NCBI GenBank assembly: GCA_009911305.1
Contig: QXXC01000004.1
Span: 105,250 to 169,249 of the forward strand
Direction of reading: 5' to 3'
Source: Clostridiaceae bacterium
Lineage (GTDB): Bacteria; Bacillota; Clostridia; Lachnospirales; Lachnospiraceae
Length of the DNA stretch: 64,000 nucleotides
Positions 43,738-53,400 of the stretch are shown in pieces; position 1 is the stretch's first letter, and the number at the start of each line of letters is the position of its first letter. The position numbers and the translations under genes are program-made. The notes beneath the pieces were generated by a model that did no database searches, had not been told where the DNA came from, and saw nothing but the letters and a program-made list of their open reading frames with translations.

Positions 43738-45369
43738 ATGACAGCAAATACATATAAGCCCGGACAGATAACAGCATTATACGCCCGTCTTTCGCAGGAA
43801 GATACGTTAGAGGGCGACAGCAACAGCATTGTAAACCAGAAAGCAGTCCTCTCCAAATATGCGGCGGACAACGGCTTTTCCAATCCCGTTTTCTTCATTG
43901 ACGACGGTGTATCCGGTGTGACGTTCGACAGACCTCAATTTAACCGCATGATTGCGGAGATTGAAGCCGGAAACGTGGCGACAGTCATTGTCAAGGATAT
44001 GTCAAGATTGGGGCGCGATTATCTGAAAATCGGCTACTATACAGAAATTTTTTTCGTGGAGCGCGACGTTAGATATATCGCAATCAATGACGGTGTAGAC
44101 AGCGCAAAAGGCGACAACGATTTTACCCCGTTCCGTAACCTGTTCAACGATTTTTATGCCAAAGATACAAGCAAAAAGGTACGGGCAATCAAACGGGCGC
44201 AAGGACAGGCGGGGGAACACCTGACAAAGCCGCCCTATGGCTACATAGTAAGCCCTACGGACAAAAAGCAATGGATTGTAGACGAGGAAGCCGCCGCTGT
44301 GGTGAAACGCATTTTTGATTTATGTATCGGTGGGAAAGGACCTGCGCAGATAGCAAAAATCCTCAAAGCGGATAATGTGCTGATAGCAAAAGCGTATTAC
44401 GCAAAGAAAAAGGGGAAAGCACTCCCCGACAGCCCTTATGACTGGAGAGATAGTACCATTGTCGGCATTTTGGAGCGCATGGACTACTGCGGGCATACGG
44501 TAAACTTCAAAAGCTATTCCAAATCCCACAAACTGAAAAAGCGGATTCCAACCACAAAGGAACAGCAGGCAATTTTCTATAATACCCATGAAGCGATTGT
44601 AGAGGACGCTGTTTTTGAACGGGTGCAGGAACTTAGGGCGAACAAACGCCGCCCCACAAAAGCAGAACGGCAAGCCCTGTTCTCCGGCTTGGTATACTGT
44701 GCAGACTGCGGGAGTAAATTACACTTTGTTACCTGTAAGAGTTTTAACGGCTCACAAGACCATTACCGCTGTGCAAAGTACAAGAGCAATACTGGAAGCT
44801 GTACGGCTCACTTTATCCGCGAAGAAGTGTTGAAGCAAATCGTATGGAGCAGGATATTTGATGTGACCGCCCTTTTCTTTGATGACATCATGGCTTTCCA
44901 TGAAATGATGTATCAGCAACGCTCCGCTGAAACGGAAAAGGAAATGAAACGCAGGAAGCGTGAAGTTGAACAGGCGAGGAAGCGGATAGCGGAACTTGAC
45001 CGTATTTTCAAGCGGATTTATGAGGACGACATAAGCGGCGCAATCAGCCACGACAGATTTTTGAAGCTGTCCGCAGAGTATGAAGCGGAACAGCGGGAAC
45101 TGGAAGAAAAGGTCAAGGCAGACCAGCAGGAAGTCGATACCTACGAACAGAACAAAAGCGATTTTGACAGCTTCGCCGCGATTATCCGCAAGTATGTGGG
45201 GATAAAGGAACTCACCCCTGCAATCGTCAATGAATTTATCAAGAAAATCATAGTCCATGCGCCGGAAAAGGTGAACGGGAAACGGGTACAGAAAGTAGAT
45301 ATTGTTTTCAACTTTGTAGGGGAAATCAATTTCCTTTCTGCCACGCAACCGAAACGGCAAGGTGCATAA
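43738..45369 (+). CDS. tnpX: Large serine recombinase, TnpX-like
   Basis: The protein of about 543 aa has an N-terminal resolvase domain (ITALYARLSQEDTLEGDSNSI with catalytic Ser in ARLS, then MSRLGRDYLKIGYY). A recombinase domain (PPYGYIVSPTDKK) and a zinc ribbon (CADCGSKLHF, CAKYKSNTGSC) follow, then a coiled coil and the C-terminal DUF4368-like region. The start follows AGGAGGAATG; the frame is open 21 codons further. Such enzymes excise and integrate elements at GA-centred sites. The stop lies about 100 bp before the end of lysS, so the right boundary of the island is between 45370 and 45473. Confidence 0.92.
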   Translation: MTANTYKPGQITALYARLSQEDTLEGDSNSIVNQKAVLSKYAADNGFSNPVFFIDDGVSGVTFDRPQFNRMIAEIEAGNVATVIVKDMSRLGRDYLKIGYYTEIFFVERDVRYIAINDGVDSAKGDNDFTPFRNLFNDFYAKDTSKKVRAIKRAQGQAGEHLTKPPYGYIVSPTDKKQWIVDEEAAAVVKRIFDLCIGGKGPAQIAKILKADNVLIAKAYYAKKKGKALPDSPYDWRDSTIVGILERMDYCGHTVNFKSYSKSHKLKKRIPTTKEQQAIFYNTHEAIVEDAVFERVQELRANKRRPTKAERQALFSGLVYCADCGSKLHFVTCKSFNGSQDHYRCAKYKSNTGSCTAHFIREEVLKQIVWSRIFDVTALFFDDIMAFHEMMYQQRSAETEKEMKRRKREVEQARKRIAELDRIFKRIYEDDISGAISHDRFLKLSAEYEAEQRELEEKVKADQQEVDTYEQNKSDFDSFAAIIRKYVGIKELTPAIVNEFIKKIIVHAPEKVNGKRVQKVDIVFNFVGEINFLSATQPKRQGA

Positions 45370-45473
45370 GGAAAATGCGCTCGTTGAGCGCAAGAAAAAA
45401 CGGTACAGCCCTTGTAATTGGGGCTATACCGCCTAATCTGAAATTACTTCCCTCTAACCGTAAACATTTGATT

Positions 45474-46982
45474 TTACTGGTTTTCTTTACCCAAAGTTTT
45501 CATCGTCGGGAACAAAATCACATCCCGTATCGCATAAGAATCCGTAAGCAGCATCACCAGCCTGTCAATTCCATATCCGATCCCGCCTGTAGGAGGCATC
45601 CCGATCTCCAACGCATTCAAAAAGTCCTCATCCGTATGGTTGGCCTCCTCGTCACCGGCCGCGAAGGCCTCTTCCTGGGCCTTAAACCGTTCTCTCTGAT
45701 CAAGCGGATCATTTAACTCCGAGTATGCGTTGCACATCTCCCGTCCATAGATAAAGAGCTCAAACCGCTCCACCAGTTCGGGATTCTCCGGCTTTTTCTT
45801 GGTAAGAGGGGAAATCTCAATCGGGTGATCCATCACAAAGGTGGGCTGAATCAGATGTTCCTCACAGAATTCCTCAAAGAACAGACTGATAATGTCGCCC
45901 TTTCTGTGACGCGCTTCATACTCCACATGGTGCTGATCCGCCAGGGCCTTGGCCTCTTCATCCGTTGTCACCACACTGAAGTCAACACCCGCATATTTCT
46001 TGACCGCATCGATCATGGTCAGGCGCTCGAACGGCCTGGACATGTCGATCACCGTGTCATTATAGCTTAACACCGCGCTCCCGCATACGGTCTCCGCCAG
46101 ATAGCGGAACATGCTCTCCGTCAGCTCCATCATGCCCTCGTAATCCGTATAGGCCTGGTACAGCTCCATCAAAGTAAACTCCGGGTTATGACGGGTATCC
46201 ACGCCCTCATTGCGGAACACGCGCCCGATCTCGTATACGCGCTCCAGACCGCCCACGATCAGCCTCTTTAAATAGAGCTCCAGCGAGATGCGGAGCTTTA
46301 CGTCCTCATCAAGGGCATTATAGTGAGTGGAAAATGGCCGCGCCGCCGCGCCGCCTGCATTGGACACCAGCATCGGCGTCTCAACCTCCATAAAGCCCCG
46401 CCCGTCCAGAAAGCTGCGGATTTCCTTTAAAATACGGGAGCGCTTGATAAATGTGTCCTTTACCTCAGGATTCATGATCAGATCCACATAGCGCTGGCGG
46501 TAGCGCATATCCGTGTTCGTGAGGCCATGAAATTTCTCAGGCAGAATCTGCAGGCTTTTTGTGAGAAGGACCACGGACTCTGCATGGATCGAGATCTCGC
46601 CTGTCTTTGTTTTGAAAACAGTGCCCGTAATGCCGATGATGTCTCCGATATCCAGCCTTTTGAATTCCTTATAGGACTCCTCGCCAATACTGTCCCTTGC
46701 AATATAGGACTGGATATTTCCTTTTAAATCCTGAACATTACAGAAGGATGCCTTGCCCATCACACGTTTGGCCATCATGCGGCCTGCGATGGAGACTTCC
46801 TTTCCTTCCATCTCCTCAAAATGCTCCTTGGCATCCGTGCTGTGCGCTGTTACCTCAAATTTTGTAATCTGGAAGGGATCCTTTCCGCTGCTCTGGAGCT
46901 CTGCCAGCTTTTCCCGGCGAACCTTCAGTAACTGGTTTAAATCCTGCTCTTCCTTCCTGCTCTGCTGATTCTGCTCTGCCAC
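45474..46982 (-). CDS. lysS: Lysyl-tRNA synthetase, class II
   Basis: It charges tRNA-Lys. The 502-aa class II enzyme has an N-terminal OB-fold anticodon domain ([23 protein letters not shown]). Motif 2 region is [22 protein letters not shown] and motif 3 [14 protein letters not shown]. The start is GTG with GGAG nine bases away. It lies 39 nt after greA and shares its promoter. The serine-recombinase island begins just beyond its stop codon, so the normal 3' flank has been displaced. A weak GCGCTC/GAGCGC hairpin there may now end the transcript. Confidence 0.97.
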   Translation of the reverse strand: MAEQNQQSRKEEQDLNQLLKVRREKLAELQSSGKDPFQITKFEVTAHSTDAKEHFEEMEGKEVSIAGRMMAKRVMGKASFCNVQDLKGNIQSYIARDSIGEESYKEFKRLDIGDIIGITGTVFKTKTGEISIHAESVVLLTKSLQILPEKFHGLTNTDMRYRQRYVDLIMNPEVKDTFIKRSRILKEIRSFLDGRGFMEVETPMLVSNAGGAAARPFSTHYNALDEDVKLRISLELYLKRLIVGGLERVYEIGRVFRNEGVDTRHNPEFTLMELYQAYTDYEGMMELTESMFRYLAETVCGSAVLSYNDTVIDMSRPFERLTMIDAVKKYAGVDFSVVTTDEEAKALADQHHVEYEARHRKGDIISLFFEEFCEEHLIQPTFVMDHPIEISPLTKKKPENPELVERFELFIYGREMCNAYSELNDPLDQRERFKAQEEAFAAGDEEANHTDEDFLNALEIGMPPTGGIGYGIDRLVMLLTDSYAIRDVILFPTMKTLGKENQ

Positions 46983-47021
46983 TTTCTTCCACTCCTTTGT
47001 GAACTGTATGACTTATAACTC

Positions 47022-47504
47022 CTATGATACCCTCTGGATCTCAAGAATCTTATACTGAATGTTGCCGGCCTGTGTCTCGACCTCCACCGTCTCGCCTGCC
47101 TTTCTGCCCAGCAGCGCGTGCCCCACCGGGGACTCATTGGAAATTTTATTCTGAAGGCTGTTGGCTTCTGTAGAGCCTACGATGCAAAATTCCATCTCTT
47201 CATCTTCCTCTACATCAAGAAGCTTTACCTTACATCCGATACTGATTTTATCTAAATCAATCTCGTCCTCAACTACGACCTCAGCGTTCTTAAGGAGCTT
47301 CTCGAGCATCTCGATCCGCGCCTCAATATCTCTCTGCTCATCCTTGGCCGCATCGTACTCCGCATTCTCCGAGAGATCGCCCTGCTCTCTTGCTTCCTTA
47401 ATCTTGGCCGCAATCTCCCTGCGCTTATTAACCTTCAGATCGTGAAGCTCGTCCTCGTACTGTTTCAGACCTGCGTAAGTTAAAATGTTCTTCTTTTCTG
47501 CCAT
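47022..47504 (-). CDS. greA: Transcription elongation factor GreA
   Basis: It rescues backtracked RNA polymerase by stimulating transcript cleavage. The 160-aa protein has the N-terminal coiled coil with the acidic tip (KEAREQGDLSENAEYDAAKDEQ, where the Asp/Glu coordinate the active-site metal) and the C-terminal FKBP-like domain (NESPVGHALLGRKAGE). GAAGGAAGGG precedes the ATG. The leader carries a terminator hairpin a few bases before the ribosome-binding site, pointing to attenuation. It is co-transcribed with lysS. Confidence 0.97.
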   Translation of the reverse strand: MAEKKNILTYAGLKQYEDELHDLKVNKRREIAAKIKEAREQGDLSENAEYDAAKDEQRDIEARIEMLEKLLKNAEVVVEDEIDLDKISIGCKVKLLDVEEDEEMEFCIVGSTEANSLQNKISNESPVGHALLGRKAGETVEVETQAGNIQYKILEIQRVS

Positions 47505-47523
47505 TACAGTTACCCTTCCTTCT

Positions 47524-47547
47524 TAAATAAAAATCCGTTTCCGGATT
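47524..47547 (-). terminator. Attenuator-like terminator in the greA leader
   Basis: AATCCG-GAAA-CGGATT, a stem with a GNRA tetraloop, is followed by TTTATTT directly before the greA Shine-Dalgarno. It lies in the transcribed leader, about 100 nt after the predicted start, so a fraction of transcripts should end here. Confidence 0.7.
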
Positions 47548-47564
47548 CTGATGATATTGTGCAA

Positions 47565-47673
47565 TGATCCGGCCAGCCTGAAAGGTAACAGTCCGGATCA
47601 TCGGAACTGCTGCCGTGAGGCGCCGCCTGATATTGCATCGCATTATTATAACTGATCCTTACACCCTTGTCAA
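47565..47673 (-). promoter_or_regulatory. greA-lysS promoter and leader stem
   Basis: TTGACA (47668-47673) and TATAAT (47645-47650) are exactly 17 bp apart, a consensus sigma-A promoter. The leader then forms a TGATCCGG / CCGGATCA stem (47565-47572 with 47593-47600). This stem does not overlap the terminator hairpin downstream, so no simple antiterminator is visible. Confidence 0.8.
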
Positions 47674-47699
47674 GAATTGGGACAGGCTGCGGCTGAAGG

Positions 47700-47854
47700 C
47701 GGGGTTATGTAGGTTACTGTCCACACTCCTTTCGGGTTGTGCACGGCAACACGCTTCGCGGTGCGCACAAACCGCATAAAACGCGGTTTGACGCCGTTTC
47801 TCCCGGGTTTTCCCCAGCGCGGCGCAGCAACCGTCACAGAAAAAACCCGCCCTT
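47700..47854. repeat. Gap with several small hairpins downstream of dusB
   Basis: GTGCACGGCAACACG / GTGCGCAC and AACCGC-N6-GCGGTTT form adjacent stems. Next to the dusB stop the minus strand reads GGGCGGGTTTTTTC, which may help terminate dusB. The GTGCAC...CGAAAGGAGTGTGGACAGTAAC wording looks like a dispersed clostridial repeat, but only one copy is in the window. Confidence 0.45.
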
Positions 47855-48814
47855 TTACATCCGCCCGGAAATCAGGCGCTCCAGCTCCTCTATGGACGAT
47901 ACCTGGTTAATCTCATTGCGCAGCGCCGCGGAGTGAGGGTATCCCGATGTGTACCAGGCCACGTGCTTGCGCATCTCGCGCATTCCGGCCATCTCACCCT
48001 TATACTCTGCCTGAAGACGGGCGTGACGCAGGATCATGGCCTTTATCTCATCCGGCGGCGGGCCGGGAAGCAGCTCCCCTGTTACGAGGTAATGGCGGAT
48101 CCTCCTGAAAATCCATGGATTCCCCCTGGCCCCGCGCGCGACCATCACTCCGTCGCATCCTGTCTCCTCCTGCATCCGTTTCGCGTCCTCCGGGCCGAAG
48201 ATATCTCCGTTTCCGATAACCGGGATGGAAACTGCCTCCTTTACCCTGCGGATCACGTCCCAGTCAGCCTTTCCGGAGTAATACTGCTCCCTTGTCCTTC
48301 CGTGAACCGCCACTGCCGCCACACCGCAGTCTTCCGCCATTTTGGCAAACTCAACGGCGTTTGCCGTCTCCTCCGTAAAGCCCTTCCTGAATTTTACCGT
48401 AACCGGCTTGCGAAGCTTTCTTACCATTGCCTTTAAGATTCTCGCCGCCAGCTCCGGGTCTGTCATAAGGGCTGAGCCCTCGTTGTTCTTTACAATCTTA
48501 GGAACCGGGCAGCCCATATTTACATCAATGATGGCGTAAGGGCCTTCCTCCAGACGCAGCGCCATCTCGCTCATGATATCCGGATCCGAGCCAAAAAGCT
48601 GCACCGCCAGCGGCCCCTCTCCGGGCGCGGTCTCCAACAGCGGCCCTGTGTTACGGTTGCGGTAGAGCAGCGCCTTTGCACTGACCATCTCTGTGTACAT
48701 CAGGCCGCAGCCCTGCTCCTTACACAGGAGGCGGAAGGGCAGATCCGTCACGCCCGCCATAGGGGCCAGCATAACGCCGCTCTCCAAGCGGACATTTCCA
48801 ATCGTCAGCTCCAT
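47855..48814 (-). CDS. dusB: tRNA-dihydrouridine synthase (DusB type)
   Basis: This FMN enzyme reduces uridine in the tRNA D-loop. It has the FMN-binding start LAPMAGVTDLPFR, the catalytic Cys in DVNMGCPVPKIVKNNEGSAL, VTVKFRKG, HGRTREQ and the FMN-phosphate motifs IGNGDIFGPEDA and GVMVARGARGNPW. The length is 319 aa. Placement before greA-lysS is common in Firmicutes, though here greA has its own promoter and a repeat-rich gap lies between them. Confidence 0.95.
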   Translation of the reverse strand: MELTIGNVRLESGVMLAPMAGVTDLPFRLLCKEQGCGLMYTEMVSAKALLYRNRNTGPLLETAPGEGPLAVQLFGSDPDIMSEMALRLEEGPYAIIDVNMGCPVPKIVKNNEGSALMTDPELAARILKAMVRKLRKPVTVKFRKGFTEETANAVEFAKMAEDCGVAAVAVHGRTREQYYSGKADWDVIRRVKEAVSIPVIGNGDIFGPEDAKRMQEETGCDGVMVARGARGNPWIFRRIRHYLVTGELLPGPPPDEIKAMILRHARLQAEYKGEMAGMREMRKHVAWYTSGYPHSAALRNEINQVSSIEELERLISGRM

Positions 48815-48852
48815 GCCTTTCCACCCGTCCCTTCATGATTCGTATCCAAACG

Positions 48853-49203
48853 TTAATCTCTGATCGCCTCTGAAGCCTCGTCCTTCCCCATTCCCAGAAT
48901 AAAAATCTTATAATACATTTCCAGGGATTCTAAAAGCTCCCTCTTTTCCGCCTGATACTGTTTGACTTTCAAAGCGCTTCCAATCTCGTCAAACAGATAA
49001 TCGTTTTCCTCTGCCTCTACCCGGAATAAAAGCTGCCCCTCGCGCGTAAATTCCAGCACCAGCGCGCCGCCTACATCTTCCGTAAACAGCACGCAGGCGA
49101 TCCGCAGCTCTTCCTTTATCCCCTCCGGAAGCCCGGCAAAGCTTTCATTAAAATAGTATTTTTCCACATAGGAATTCGCGCCGCACAGCACCGTGTTTTC
49201 CAT
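48853..49203 (-). CDS. DUF6145 family protein
   Basis: A 116-aa soluble protein: CGANSYVEKYYFNESFAGLP, IKEELRIACVLFTEDVGGAL and a C-terminal helix. It fits the DUF6145 family seen in Lachnospiraceae between pfkA and dusB; the function is unknown. The frame extends to a TTG six codons upstream, but the ATG used here is preceded by GGAG at seven bases. It probably forms an operon with dusB, 38 nt away. Confidence 0.75.
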   Translation of the reverse strand: MENTVLCGANSYVEKYYFNESFAGLPEGIKEELRIACVLFTEDVGGALVLEFTREGQLLFRVEAEENDYLFDEIGSALKVKQYQAEKRELLESLEMYYKIFILGMGKDEASEAIRD

Positions 49204-49295
49204 GTCCTGACTCCGTTTCAAAACCGGCGGGGCATTCCCTTGATAAGGGCGCCGCCCTGCCTTTGCGCGTAACCATTCAGGCAGCCTGCCGTTTG

Positions 49296-50270
49296 TCAGC
49301 GCACCAAAAGCTTACTGATCTCAAACTGATCCTCCGGGATGTCCTTTTTCATGTTCAGGGCCTCCTGGATATCAAAGTCCGTAAATTCGCCGTGCTTATA
49401 CGCAACCGCGCGGTTTGTCCTGCCCTCATGGAGAATCTGAACCGCTTTTGCGCCCATGATGGAAGCATAAACCCTGTCCTTACAGGTCGGAGAACCGCCC
49501 CGCTGCATGTAGCCCAGAATCGTCGCCCTCGTCTCCAGTCCGGTCGCGGCCTCAATCCGTCTGGCCATGGAAGCCGAATGGCCGATTCCCTCTGCATTGA
49601 TAATGATATGATGCTTTTTGCCGCGCTTACGGTTTTCAATGATCCGGTTAATCAGGATCTGCTCGTTCCCGTCATAGCGCTCCGGCAGAAGGATGTCCTC
49701 CGCACCGTTGGCAATACCGCACCAGAGGGCAATATAACCGGCGTGACGCCCCATGACCTCAATGATACTGCAGCGCTCGTGGGAGGTGGAGGTATCGCGC
49801 ACCTTGTCAATGGCCTCCATAGCCGTATTGATCGCGGTGTCAAAGCCAATCGTATAATCCGTGCACGCGATGTCCAGATCGATCGTACCCGGCAGGCCCA
49901 CTGTATTCACGCCCAGAGCGGACAGCTTTCCGGCTCCCCGGTAGGATCCGTCCCCTCCGATCACTACCAGGCCGTCAATGCCGTGCTTCCTGCACATATC
50001 CGCTCCAAGCTGCTGGCCCTCAGGCGTCGTAAATTCCGGACACCTCGCCGTGTAAAGAATCGTACCTCCGCGGCCGATAATGTCTGCCACGCTCTTTCCG
50101 TTCATATCCACAATTTCTTCCTGAAGAAGGCCCGCATAGCCCCGCATGATGCCCTTAACCTTCAGTCCCTTGTTGAGAGCTGTCCTGACTACCGCACGGA
50201 TAGCCGCATTCATCCCCGGCGCATCGCCGCCGCTGGTCAATACGCCGATTGTCTTTACCTCTTTTGCCAT
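49296..50270 (-). CDS. pfkA: ATP-dependent 6-phosphofructokinase
   Basis: It commits fructose 6-phosphate to glycolysis. It has GGDAPGMNAAIR, the ATP-site GGDGSYRGA (Gly after GGD indicates ATP rather than pyrophosphate), the catalytic TIDLDIACTDYTIGFDTA (both Asp kept; the usual Asn between them is Leu here) and VMGRHAGY. The 324-aa length is typical of the bacterial tetramer. AGGAGATACT precedes the ATG. It follows dnaE after 164 nt, and the gap may contain a separate promoter. Confidence 0.96.
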   Translation of the reverse strand: MAKEVKTIGVLTSGGDAPGMNAAIRAVVRTALNKGLKVKGIMRGYAGLLQEEIVDMNGKSVADIIGRGGTILYTARCPEFTTPEGQQLGADMCRKHGIDGLVVIGGDGSYRGAGKLSALGVNTVGLPGTIDLDIACTDYTIGFDTAINTAMEAIDKVRDTSTSHERCSIIEVMGRHAGYIALWCGIANGAEDILLPERYDGNEQILINRIIENRKRGKKHHIIINAEGIGHSASMARRIEAATGLETRATILGYMQRGGSPTCKDRVYASIMGAKAVQILHEGRTNRAVAYKHGEFTDFDIQEALNMKKDIPEDQFEISKLLVR

Positions 50271-50434
50271 AGTATCTCCTCCGTCTTACCGCCCCGCCGG
50301 TGCGGGGAACGAATCGTAAATATGTGATGGTTATAAAAAATCATATTCCCTGTCAATCTCATATATTCTAATGCATTTTTTACCGCTTTTCAAGAGCTTT
50401 CCACACATTTTTAGATGTGTGCGCCGCCCGGCCG
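50271..50434 (-). promoter_or_regulatory. dnaE-pfkA gap with possible pfkA promoter
   Basis: On the minus strand TTGACA is followed after 15 bp by TATAAC, a usable but short-spaced promoter. A CACACAT / ATGTGTG hairpin without a U-run lies next to the dnaE stop. The region therefore probably separates pfkA from dnaE transcriptionally. Confidence 0.45.
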
Positions 50435-53400
50435 TTACGGTCTGCGCCCCTGCCGGGCCGTCCCCAGGCTTTTCTCCACAACCTTCACATTTTCCTCCCC
50501 CAGACGTTTCCCAAGCGCCTCCAGAAGCTCTCCGCCTGCCTTTACATTCCAGTTGGCAGGCAGCGCCTTTTTCGCGCGCTCGCGGCCCAGATAGATGATC
50601 ACCCGATCCTGCCCCTCCTGCATCCGCAGCATGTCAAGCAGCGCCTTCTCATCCGCCAGATACGCCTCCTTGTCCGCATACTGGATCCACAGCTCCCTTG
50701 GCACCGCGTCAAAGGGGATGACGTCCTCGCAGATCAGTTTTCCCACCGGATCATCCCCGATGGAGACGCGGCCGCGGATGAACAGCTTTTCGTCCTGATT
50801 CAGCAAATCCCTGCGCTTTTCATAGTCCCTGGGGAAGACGAGCACCTCAACGCTGCCGGCCAGATCCTCTATGGTGACAAAGGCCATCATCTGGTTCGTA
50901 CGGGTCGTTTTCACGGTCTTTCCGGTGATCATGCCTCCGATGGTCGCGTATGTCCCGTCCTTTACCGCCGCCTCTCCGGTTTCCTCGTCCACCGCGAAAT
51001 CCGAGGTCCTGGCCGTGATATTTTTCTCCCAGAGATGAATATAGGCCTCCAGCGGGTGGCCGCTGATGTAGACGCCCAGGATTTCCTTTTCAAAGGCCAG
51101 AAGCTCGTCCTTTGTGTATTCCCCCACGGCGGGAAACTGGATCTGGAAGCTCTGCTTATCCTCCTGGGCGGCAAAATCGAACAGCGAGAGCTGTCCCTCT
51201 ATGGAGGTGCGCTTTTCCTTGTTTTTCTGATCCAAAAGCTGGCCGGATACGATAAATTTCTGCTTCCTTGTCCCCGGAAGGCTGTCCATGGCCCCTGATT
51301 TAATGAAGCTCTCCAGCGTGCGCTTATTGATATCCTTGCTGTCCATGCGGTCAATGAAATCCTCAAGGGAGTAAAAGGGGCCTCCCACAGAGCGCTCGTT
51401 TACAATCTCATCCACCACAGACTGGCCGATGCTCTTGATTGCAGATAAGCCGTAGCGGATGGAACCGTCTGACACCGAGAATCCGCCCACGCCTTCATTG
51501 ATGTCCGGCGGCACGATCTTCATGCCCATTTTCCGGCAGCTCATGATATATTCCGACACCTTTCCCACATTATCCTTTACGGAGGTCATAAGAGCCGCCA
51601 TGAATTCGACCGGATAGTAGTATTTTAAATACGCGGTCTGATAGGAGACGACCGCATAGGCTGCGGCGTGCGACTTATTAAAGGCATATTTGGCGAAATC
51701 GATCATCTCGTCAAAGATATGGTTCGCTGTTTTCTCGTCAATTCCATTGGCGATACAGCCCTTTACGCCCTCGGCCTCATTTCCGTAGACGAAATTCTGC
51801 CGCTCCTTTTCCATCACGGAACTCTTTTTCTTTGACATGGCGCGGCGCACGAGATCGCTCCGCCCCAGCGTGTAGCCCGCCAGATCCCGCACGATCTGCA
51901 TCACCTGCTCCTGATACACGATGCAGCCGTACGTGGGAGCCAGGATCGGCTCCAACTGCGGGCATTCATAGGTGATGGACCTGCGATCGTTCTTTCCCTT
52001 TAAATACCGTGGGATAAAATCCATGGGGCCCGGGCGGTACAGGGAGATGCCGGCAATGATGTCTTCCAGATTCTCCGGCTTTAATTCCTTCATAAAGCTC
52101 TTCATACCCGAGCTCTCAAGCTGAAACACGCCGTCGTTCTTTCCGGTTCCGATCGATTCCAGGACGCGCCTGTCATTGTAGTCAATGGCATTTAAGTCAA
52201 TGGAAATGTGGTTCGCCCCCTCGGCCAGGCGCACCGCATTCTGGATCACGGTCAGAGTGCGCAGGCCCAGGAAATCCATTTTCAAAAGCCCCAGCTCCTC
52301 CAGGGTCGTCATCGTGAACTGCGTGGTGAGCGAACCGTCGGCCGCGCGCGAAAGAGGCACATATTCATCCACGGAGGTACGGCTGATCACCACCCCCGCG
52401 GCGTGCATGGAGGTATGGCGCGGCAGCCCCTCGAGACGCTTGCTCATGTCGATCAAATATTTGACCTCATCGTCGCTTCCATACGCATTCCTCAGATCCG
52501 GGCTGGCCTTCAGGGCCTTGTCAAGCGTCATCCCCAGATCCCCGGGAATCATCTTTGCAATAGAATCGCACTTGGCGTACGGCATGTCCAGGGCCCGGCC
52601 CACATCCCGGACCACACCCTTGGCCGCCAGCGTACCGAAGGTCACGATCTGCACCACCCGGTCCTTGCCGTATTTCTCCACCACATAGTCAATCACCTCC
52701 TGCCTGCGCTCAAAGCAGAAGTCAATGTCAATATCCGGCATGGACACGCGCTCCGGGTTCAGGAAGCGCTCGAACAGGAGCTGGTAGCGGACCGGGTCAA
52801 TGTCCGTGATCCCCAGGCTGTAGGAAACAATGCTCCCGGCCGCCGAGCCCCGGCCCGGCCCCACCATAATGTCATGGGAACGCGCAAAATGAATAAAATC
52901 CCACACGATCAGGAAATAGTCCACATACCCCATGGAATGGATCACGCCCATCTCATAGTCAAGCCGCTCCCGCAGGCTTCCGTCATCGTCCGGATAGCGC
53001 TTTTCAAAGCCCTCCAGGCACAGCTTGTTTAAATACTCCCAGGAGGTGTAGCCGTCCGGCACATCGAACTGCGGCAGCTTTGTGACCCCGAACTCGATCT
53101 CCACATTGCAGCGCTCGGCGATCCGGTGGGTGTTGTCAAGCGCCTCAGCCGCATAGGGAAAGAGGGCGCGCATCTCGTCCTCTGATTTTAAATAATACTG
53201 GCCTCCCTCATAGCGCATCCGGTTCTCGTCCGTCACCTTCTTGCCGGTCTGGATGCACAGAAGGATATCGTGGGGATCTACGTCCTCTTTATAGATATAA
53301 TGGCAGTCGTTTGTGGCCACGAGCGGGATGGAAAGCTCCTGGCTCATCCGCATCAGCCCCTGGTTCACCGTCTTCTGCATGGGAATGCCGTGATCCTGCA

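Noticed and set aside
45370..45473. Attachment-site duplication for the serine recombinase island
   Set aside because: A GGGGCTAT-like match to about 40855 was seen, but it is too short and loosely placed to call ends without an uninserted strain.
45474..47855. T-box or other riboswitch upstream of lysS, greA or the amino-acid genes
   Set aside because: No specifier-stem or T-box core sequence (TGGNACCGCG) was found; only the short greA leader terminator is supported.
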